Shown piece by piece: positions 57,103-64,000 of a stretch of DNA of 64,000 bases. The notes below the pieces were generated by a model. It did not search any database and had not been told where the DNA came from. It saw nothing but the letters and a program-made list of their open reading frames with translations. Positions within the stretch are counted from its first letter, which is position 1. Each line of letters opens with the position of its first letter. Origin of the DNA: Helopsaltes ochotensis (taxonomy: Eukaryota; Chordata; Aves; Passeriformes; Locustellidae); NCBI GenBank assembly GCA_013400155.1, contig VXBM01000233.1, forward strand, positions 917,842 through 981,841, in the 5' to 3' direction. The position numbers and the translations under genes are program-made.

Positions 57103-59470
57103 TCCTCTGCATATTAAATTCAGACTTGACCCAAGGAAATGCAAATTACATTTGAATCTGCAAAGTTAGATTTCATAACGTCAGGCCAGACAGTAGCCAA
57201 AGACACCCAAAATAGCAGTTGCTATCTATAGAAAGCCAGGCATCCATTCACTCCTCCTGTGTCTGGATGCTAAAATTTCATAATGACCTAAGATGAGCCT
57301 GTAGGTCATACAGAGTTGTTTGTGGTCATACTTAATTAGTAGTTTGATGGATACTCTGACTGCTTCTCAGTTTTCTCACCTTCACAGATACATCAGATGT
57401 ATGCCTGACCAAGTTCCTCTGTTTTTCCTCCGTGCTTGTACCACAAAGAAACAAAGACCAATGAGATTCATCATCTTTGCAAGGAATCAATTAGATCAGT
57501 CACTCCTCTGAGAGGCTGCAGAATGGGGACCCCCATCTGCCTGCAGATTGATCTGGAGCCCTCAAAAGGTTGTATATGCCCATTGTATATGTGAGGTGAT
57601 ATGAGGAAAAATCACTTCCTTTGCTCTCTTTAGCCCCTGGTAGATGACAACTCAAACAGGTTCTTGTCCATTTGAGGGTGTGCACGTGTGTGCTTTGGCT
57701 GTGGGCACCAGGCAAAGCATGCAAACCCCAGTTAATGACTAACACACACTAATAAGCGTCATTATGCTTGTGAATTGCTCTCGGGCAAATGAAGGGTTTG
57801 CCTTTATCTAGGACAAGAAAGAATTAATTAGTGAAGAGTCAGAAGGTAATGATCCAGGTGCACCCCATGTCCAGAGGAGTGGGCTAGCAGCTGCAGTGTG
57901 GTATCTGGGGCAGAACCAGCTTGGTAGGTTGATGCCTAGAGCAAATTGCAGGCTGGTCAGGCTTCCTATCAGTTAGATCAAACTGGTTTCATTTCCTGTG
58001 CTCAGGCAATGCAATGGCTACCCACAGAAATACTCCTATTATTGTCAAAATCTTACATTGAAAATCAATATATACTTCTTCTTTTCCCCTGGTTCATATG
58101 AAACTATGTGGGCATACAGCTCCTCCTGGGACTCCATTTTCCAGTTTATCTATGGTTTTTGTTTGTTCCTTGCACACTAACTTGCTTCAGATAGAGCACA
58201 TGCTTCAGATAGTAACATGTCCTATGAAATGCATTCTGAGGAGACAGGTCAGCCTTCAACCACAGAGAATATTTCAATGGATGCAGGTCTCTTGCCCAAG
58301 CATCTATCTGCCAGAATAGAAGTGGCACTGCTGGAGGCTTGCCTTCACAAGCAATCTGAGTTGTGACGCAGTTGTCTCTGGCAATGCTCTGTACTTTGCA
58401 TAGCTGCTGCATTAATTTGACTGCTCCTCTCCACTTCAGCTTTCAGTCTAGGGTTCATTTCCATCACTGTCAAGATGCTCCTCAAGTTCCATCACCATGA
58501 AGTTCAATTTCCTAGAGGTACCACTCTTACCCTGGGCTGGCCTCCAAATCTTGCAGGTGCTGAAATGTTTTTAATGCTAGTGCACAACGTCTTTTCTCAA
58601 TTCCTCTCTCCAGACCAAGGGAGCGCTTTAGCAGCACAACAAATACCACTGCTGATCTTCCTCTGCCATTTGTGCAGACAATATATTATACCATTTTCAT
58701 TTAGCAGAGCATTTAAAATTATCCTAGTTAGCCAAATACACCCAAACTAAAGAAAGCTTAGCATGTGTAAAAAAAATAATATAACTATGACAGAGAACAC
58801 TCAGCAAGTTCAGAAACTTAAAACTTTGTTGAAGATCTTTGTCTTGCAAGGCACGGCAGACCAATCCTCACAGCAGGACCCCAAGTGCCTTTTTGTGCAC
58901 GGGCACCTATATGTATGAAGTCGAGCTAAGGTGCTTTGCCTGTTAGGGAGGAAGAGTCTTTGCTTTAGTTGCTTAATCTTTGCCATCAACCTTGTTGAAT
59001 TTTGGACAAAGCTTTTATAGATAATGACTCAGGTGAGCAGCAGTTTATGCTGCAACTTAAGATGCAGCCTCAAAAATCTGCTTTTTAAAGTCCAGAAACA
59101 TGTGCAGAGGAAATATATGCAAAATAAGGGAATGTCAGTGATACAAACTGCATGGAAATCCCTTTTTCCAGCATATTAAACTCAGCAGTTTATATTTGCT
59201 CATATTTGCAGATCCATGTTTTTCATTTTTTGTTTGTTGAAGACTTACTTTTAATTATACAGTGAATAGAATTTAATGTTTAAGTCTAAATTGTACGTTT
59301 TGGACTGCATTCATCTACACAGATTTGCAAAGAGCAGCAGTTGGACTCCTGAATACTGATGTGCTGATAGTGGAAGAACTAGCTCAGGGACCACATTGCC
59401 TGTCCTGTATGACAATATAGCTGACGAGTAAACAAATTAGGAAGGGGTTTTGGGTTTTTGCGTGTGGTTT

Positions 59471-59514
59471 ATTGTTGTTGATGTTGCTGTTGTTTTTGTT
59501 GTTGTTGCTGTTTT
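59471..59514 (+). repeat. GTT-rich trinucleotide tract
   Basis: Interrupted run of TTG/GTT triplets with occasional GCT and GAT variants. Confidence 0.9.
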
Positions 59515-60602
59515 AAACTGCAATAATATTTGTGCAGAGGACATAATCTAGAATTTTTGTGGTCACCAAAAACGTATGAAATATCCTACTTGCCCTTAGA
59601 TGGACCAATCATGGTCTTTAAAGGCCATCTGAACACAACCACAATACTCAGGGGGCCCCTTGTCCCCAGACAGCTGCTGGCTTGGAGGTCAGTGGGAAGG
59701 AAAGGGAGGAGCATCCTGTCTGCACACACTTCCCCAGAGGAGAAGCTTTGCTGGCAAAGCCAGGAAAGATTCTTTCCAGTGATAGCTCCAGTGTTTATTG
59801 TTTCGTACAACATGGCCAGGCTTTTGGAAAGCAATACCTAGGTAGAAAGGCATTGTCTTACAGAAATGGATAATGGATGAATCTGAGACGATAAAAGGCT
59901 TTGCCTTTGTGTAGGAAGATTAAATAATTCCCAGAATATGTTGCCCGATAACACCTCTATGTATTGAATATGTCTAAGGGGATTGATTGCGTTATAAAGC
60001 TGCAGCAAAGTTCCACCAGTCTCTTGGATTACCTCATTTGGGAATGCTGAGGGTCTTCACAATTCTACACATGTAAAGATGCAGCAAGCACAGTGATGTT
60101 TGAAAGGTCTCTCTCCAAAAAATAGGGTGCAATGACTTTTTAGTGCAGGATTTTGTTGCAGGATTTTTTCCTATCACTATGTGTCTGCTCTCCTCTTAGC
60201 TCAAATCTTACGAGATTAAAAAAGCAAGAGAATTGACTGCAAAGACAGATTCTTGTGATTGTTATGACTGATTCTTGAACAAGCCTGATATCACACAGCT
60301 CATGGGGAGACATAAAGGCAAGAGAGACATGAGCCCTGAATCTGAATTTCAACATAAGATTACTATTACGTGTAAGGTATGGTTCATGTAAAAAAGTAAA
60401 AAAAAGCCAAGGAATATGATAGGATTCCTTTGCACCAAAGAGGATATGGGGTGCCCTAAGGAATAACAAGATTCCTTAATCAACTTACAGCTCATGGTGT
60501 AAAAAACATGAGAAGTCTGATCAAACAGTCCATTATTTTAGCAACTGCTCTCAGAGCTCAAGGCATATAGAGTGAGCCCATCTCACACTGCAGGATGGCT
60601 TG

Positions 60603-60844
60603 TTATCTGGGCCACCCATAGTGCTGGGCACCTCAACCTCCACCCACAAACTGCCTTCAGGATTAAGGTGAGGACTCGAGGCACAGAGGCTACACCTCCA
60701 GGAACACTGACATTGCAGAAGTTGTAACCAGGGGAGCACAGCATTGCACCAACACTGTTTTCTCCACACCTTTCTCATCTGGGCCATACGCAGTGCTGGG
60801 GAATTTGATGTCAGCCCTGAGCTGCCACTAGGAATACGGTGAGG
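60603..60844 (+). repeat. Degenerate direct repeat, ~172-bp period
   Basis: Two ~72-bp segments, 60603-60674 and 60775-60844, share the block order ATCTGGGCCA, AGTGCTGGG, CTGCC and GGTGAGG with only one indel between them. By eye identity is about 65 percent. The ~100 bases between them have no second copy in the window. This may be what remains of a tandem repeat or of a duplicated unit. Confidence 0.6.
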
Positions 60845-62860
60845 TGTTCCATAATCTTTGGAATTATTATTCCTGTTGTACAACAGGGGGTTTTTACTTG
60901 GTTGTCTTCTTTAAAAAAATAAAAAAACCAAAACAACATGATCTGAATAGGTCTTTAAACCCCTTGCTGCTTGACGGATATGTTTCCCCTCACTGTGAGC
61001 ATTTCCCTGTACATATAATATCACCCCACGAGAGTCATCTCTCCTATTGCCATGCATGCTGGCATTTTGACCTCTTCCAGATGCAGCTTTCTTGATCTTG
61101 TCACTAGGATTCCCATCCTTTACACCTGCTCTCTCAGTTAGCACTGCAAAGCAGGGGAAGCTATTAACTTGCCTGATTGCCCAGAGCAGCCTGGCATTTC
61201 TTCCTTTGTCTCACTAACAGGTCTGCAGTGCTGCTCCCTTAGCTTTCTCTTCTCCAGGAGGACTTTTCTAGGTTATGTTTGCCTTGAGGTGACCAAGTTT
61301 GAGCTGGATGCCATCCAATCCTCCTATTGCAGCTGACAGATTGAGGGGTGCTCCCCAGGACCTCCAGCAGTACAACGCCTTTCAATTTTTGCATCTTCTC
61401 ATGAGCCTACTTCATTAAACAGTGTCTGTAAGTGTATATTAATGATACAAACTACATGACCAAATTGTTGAGCAACCTGCAAGGCTTTGTCTGTCTTTTG
61501 ACTGAAGAAACCAGCCAGACAAACCCCAGGAGTGCCATGTTGTGTTGGACCTTTCTTCTATATGCACCACCCCCCCCCCCCCCCCCGCCCTTATACTGGA
61601 CTCTGGAGAGGAATAAAGCAGTGCTGGCTCCTCTGGGGATTCTCCTTTTTTCCCCACTCACTGGCAGCATTTTACAAAATCTTTTATAGTAAAGGATGGG
61701 GTGTTTCTTGCTGGTGACCACTCTAATGCATACTGCTGCTTTTTTGTAATGTCTTGAAAGAGGGTATTTTAGCCCTGGGAATGCTCATTTACTGGAGCAG
61801 AAATACCAATAAGGCATTGCCTTAACTAATGGTCATAGCAATGTAGGTCAGTGGGTGAAACAAGAATGCTCGTGGATAATTTAACTATAATTTAACTCCC
61901 TGCATGGGCACACTTTGGCCAGGGAGTGAAAGAGTATTTTAAATAAGGATAGTCCATTGACTCTGAGGTAGTTTTCTGCACAGATAAGCAGAAGATTGAC
62001 ATGCCAGGGTCAAAGCACAGTCTTCTGCTCCTGAAACTGGCATAATTTAAGAGCAAAGGAATGCAAAGGGAAAGCACCATGCTGGATTGCCTGACAGTAA
62101 CTTATCTAAGAGCTCAGCTGGGAAAATATTTCAGGGTGAATACTTTTTCATTGCATTTGCCTCTTTTCCATTTGTAAATTGTATATAAACATGTTTTTGC
62201 TAGACTGTTTGTCATCCAGAATGATTTACATTGAGTGAAACCCAAGTTTAGGCCCATTCACAGGAAGCTTATTGCAGCTTTTCAAAGAAGAAATTCAGTC
62301 TGATCCAATTTAACACAGAGATCACAAGGCGTGCCATCTTGCCTCAATTGGATAATTCTTTGATTTAGCTTTTTGATGTGAATATCAATTATTCATTTGA
62401 ATTTTAACATTCTAGTAGTATTTGAAGCTATTATAATGGTATATGCTGTTTCGGCAAATATTTCTGCACAGATACTACTTGTGAGAAAATTTGCGGCATG
62501 AAAATTAAAACCAAGAAAACACGGAGTTCTTTTCTAAATACAGATGAATATTCATAAAAGCATTAAAGTATTTGCTTCCCTCTGATGTTTAGCGTTGTTC
62601 ATTCATCCAAAGTTGGAAGGATATAAGCTGAGACATGATACTTCAAGACAGCAGTTAAATGAGGAACTAGGGAGATTAAGTTATAAGATGATTGTAAAAC
62701 TCCTGGACATTTTGGGGCTGCAAAACCTTTTTGAAAGAAGAGAGAAAATACCACTGGGTGTAATGTACAAAACTAGCTCAGAAAACAGGACGATCAGATG
62801 CAAATTACTTTGAGAGCCTTGTACCTTGCAAATAGGAGTTTAAGGAGCATAAATCAATCA
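60845..62860. other. Intergenic DNA with a poly-C tract
   Basis: No gene recognised. It contains a poly-C tract (listed separately). A plus-strand frame of 72 codons (62595-62813) is mildly rich in charged residues but matches nothing known. Confidence 0.5.
61570..61586 (+). repeat. Poly-C tract (C17)
   Basis: Seventeen consecutive C, then G and three more C. Long C/G homopolymers are rare in vertebrate DNA and length errors in the assembly are likely here. The minus strand (G17) could form a G-quadruplex. Confidence 0.95.
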
Positions 62861-62899
62861 GAAATGCACACTTAAAGAAGAAGAGTAAAAAAATTTTAA
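62861..62899 (+). repeat. Left copy of a 390-bp-spaced direct repeat
   Basis: GAAATGCA, then CTTAAAGAAGAAGAG and an A-run followed by TTTT. It recurs at 63251-63289 at an offset of exactly 390, with about 34 of 39 positions identical and a one-base indel in the A-run. Confidence 0.85.
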
Positions 62900-63250
62900 T
62901 CCAAGCGAAATCAGTCAAAGTGAGTGGGATGTTGAGAAGTGCAGAGAAAGGCCCCAAAGATTGCCCAATAATTCTTATTGAAATCGCAAGATTTCGTTCC
63001 CTTTCCCGAAAGGAACGAGATCTGGAGATCAGAGAACAAAGTCCAACAGACGCTCCGGAAGGGATATATGATGGAAAAACCTTGTGAGTGAAAAAACGGG
63101 GAAAATTTGGAAATGGAGGGATGCCAGCCAAAGTGACTGAGATGAAATGAGGGGTGGGGAAATGGACACACACAGGCCAAAAAGACTGCAATTCAAGCTG
63201 GGAAATGAGGGAAGAAGCTTGTATAAGGAGAGAGAGGAGAAGACTTTGAA
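62900..63250. other. Spacer within a possible satellite higher-order unit
   Basis: About 350 bases of purine-rich plus-strand sequence of moderate G+C between the two direct-repeat copies. It includes an imperfect inverted repeat at 62994-63018. A minus-strand frame runs through it and on into the decamer array (62805-63371), but the product is low-complexity and unlike any known protein. Confidence 0.5.
62994..63018. repeat. Imperfect hairpin
   Basis: TCGTTCC-C-TTTC pairs with GAAAGGAACGA around a two-base CC loop region: eleven pairs with one bulged C. It is G+C-richer than the surroundings. Confidence 0.8.
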
Positions 63251-63289
63251 GAAATGCAGTCTTAAAGAAGAAGAGGGAAAAATTTTGAA
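63251..63289 (+). repeat. Right copy of the 390-bp-spaced direct repeat
   Basis: Second copy of the 62861 element. Directly after it the sequence changes to the decamer array. Confidence 0.85.
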
Positions 63290-64000
63290 CAACACACAAA
63301 AACACGCGACAACAGGACAACACGCAACCACACGCGACAACAGGACAACACGCGACCAAGCGCAACAACACATGACAACATAATTACAAGCGACAATGCA
63401 TGACGACATGCGACAACACGCGACAAGACGTGACTACACGTGACAACGGCACAACACATGACAACACGCGAGAGTACGCGACAACACGCGATAACATGCA
63501 ACAACACATGACAACACGCAACAACCAAAAACATGTCACAACTTGCCAACAACACGCAACAACACGGGAACTCACACGACAAAGGAACAACACACGACAA
63601 CACGCGACAACTCCCAACAAAACGCGACGACACGCGACGACATGTGACGACGGAACGACACGCGACGACAAGCGACGACACGCGACACGAGACGACACGC
63701 GACGACACGCGACGACACGCGACAACCACGACGACATGCGACGACGGAACAACAAGCGACGACACTCAACGACACGCGAAAACACGCAACAACACGCAAC
63801 GACGGAACGACACGTGACGACACGTGACAACGGAACTACACGGGATGACACACGACGACACGCGGCGACACACAACGACACGCGACGACACGCGATGACA
63901 TGTGACAACGCGTGACAAACGCAACGACACGCGACAACAGAACAACAAGCAACGACACGCGACGACACGCGGCGACACTCGACGACGGAACGAACCGCGA
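63290..64000 (+). repeat. CpG-rich decamer minisatellite, runs off the window
   Basis: More than 700 bases of degenerate tandem units of about ten bases, consensus ACACGCGACG with variants such as ACACGCAACA, ACATGTGACG and GACGGAACG. The plus strand is almost free of T. The intact unit has three CpGs in ten bases, against a CpG-poor genome. Left units are mainly CAACA-type and right units mainly CGACG-type. Because the unit rarely spells a stop codon, long open frames occur on both strands (up to 194 codons) with Arg/Thr/His/Asp-rich or Ser/Arg/Val/Cys-rich products; these are by-products of the repeat. The array continues beyond position 64000. Confidence 0.95.

Larger units (their letters stand above)
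42706..60602. other. Long intergenic stretch, simple repeats only
   Basis: Almost 18 kb with no supportable gene. Recognised small features are a 16-bp palindrome (44869-44884), A or T runs at 46109-46121, 46511-46524 and 47530-47540, a hexamer repeat at 52041-52070, a long polypyrimidine tract at 57061-57102 and a GTT-rich tract at 59471-59514. The longest open frames (117 codons at 53984-54337, 110 codons minus at 60551-60883, 109 codons at 44311-44640) show no known domain. No exon of the expected neighbours PTPRM or LAMA1 was recognised. Confidence 0.5.

Noticed and set aside
62805..63371. 188-codon minus-strand frame
   Set aside because: It begins in the decamer array and runs into the spacer; the hydrophobic product resembles no protein and its frame is not shared by the repeat copies.
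63262..63968. Open frames of 167, 171 and 194 codons on both strands at the right end
   Set aside because: They follow directly from a tandem decamer with few stop triplets, occur in several frames on both strands, and encode low-complexity strings. No start context or domain supports a gene.

Overview
The window looks like a stretch of bird (or at least sauropsid) nuclear genome. The evidence is an AT-rich, CpG-poor background, four recognisable CR1-type LINE fragments with the sequence typical of bird genomes, many short homopolymer and microsatellite tracts, two assembly gaps (runs of N) at GGAA microsatellites, and a single intronless vertebrate gene. There is no sign of bacterial, viral or organellar DNA. 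The species cannot be told from the sequence.

Only one protein-coding gene is supported: LRRC30, on the plus strand at 19235-20131. It is a single-exon gene for a 298-residue leucine-rich-repeat protein with eight 23-residue repeats in perfect register and an N-terminus (Met-Gly-x-x-x-Ser) that fits an N-myristoylation signal. A candidate 3' splice site for a 5'-UTR exon (19144-19158), an upstream E-box (18951), a MEF2-type site (20314) and a polyadenylation hexamer (20428) surround it. In human, LRRC30 lies between LAMA1 and PTPRM (from memory). No exon of either was recognised here, so the remaining ~63 kb is best read as intergenic DNA.

Layout: 1-7.7 kb is intergenic, with a CR1 3' piece at 3.6-4.06 kb and a duplicated ~62-bp element (2191 and 4079). 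A CR1 reverse-transcriptase fragment lies at 7.72-7.91 kb. A GGAA microsatellite with a gap is at 13.0-13.2 kb. LRRC30 is at 19.2-20.1 kb (transcript end probably ~20.45 kb). A second GGAA/gap is at 24.38-24.61 kb. An unusual pyrimidine/purine mirrored block is at 28.4-28.7 kb. CR1 pieces lie at 37.9-38.5 kb (ending in a TA/TG microsatellite) and 41.8-42.7 kb. A degenerate 172-bp direct repeat is at 60.6-60.85 kb and a C17 tract at 61.57 kb.

The most unusual part is the right end, 62.86-64.0 kb. A ~39-bp sequence occurs twice exactly 390 bp apart, and the second copy runs straight into more than 700 bp of a very CpG-rich decamer minisatellite (ACACGCGACG-like, almost free of T on the plus strand) that continues past the window edge. 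The array changes from CAACA-type units on the left to CGACG-type units on the right, as expected for a satellite edge decaying by CpG deamination. Long open frames there on both strands are by-products of the repeat and are not annotated as genes. No defence, mobile or biosynthetic gene system was found.
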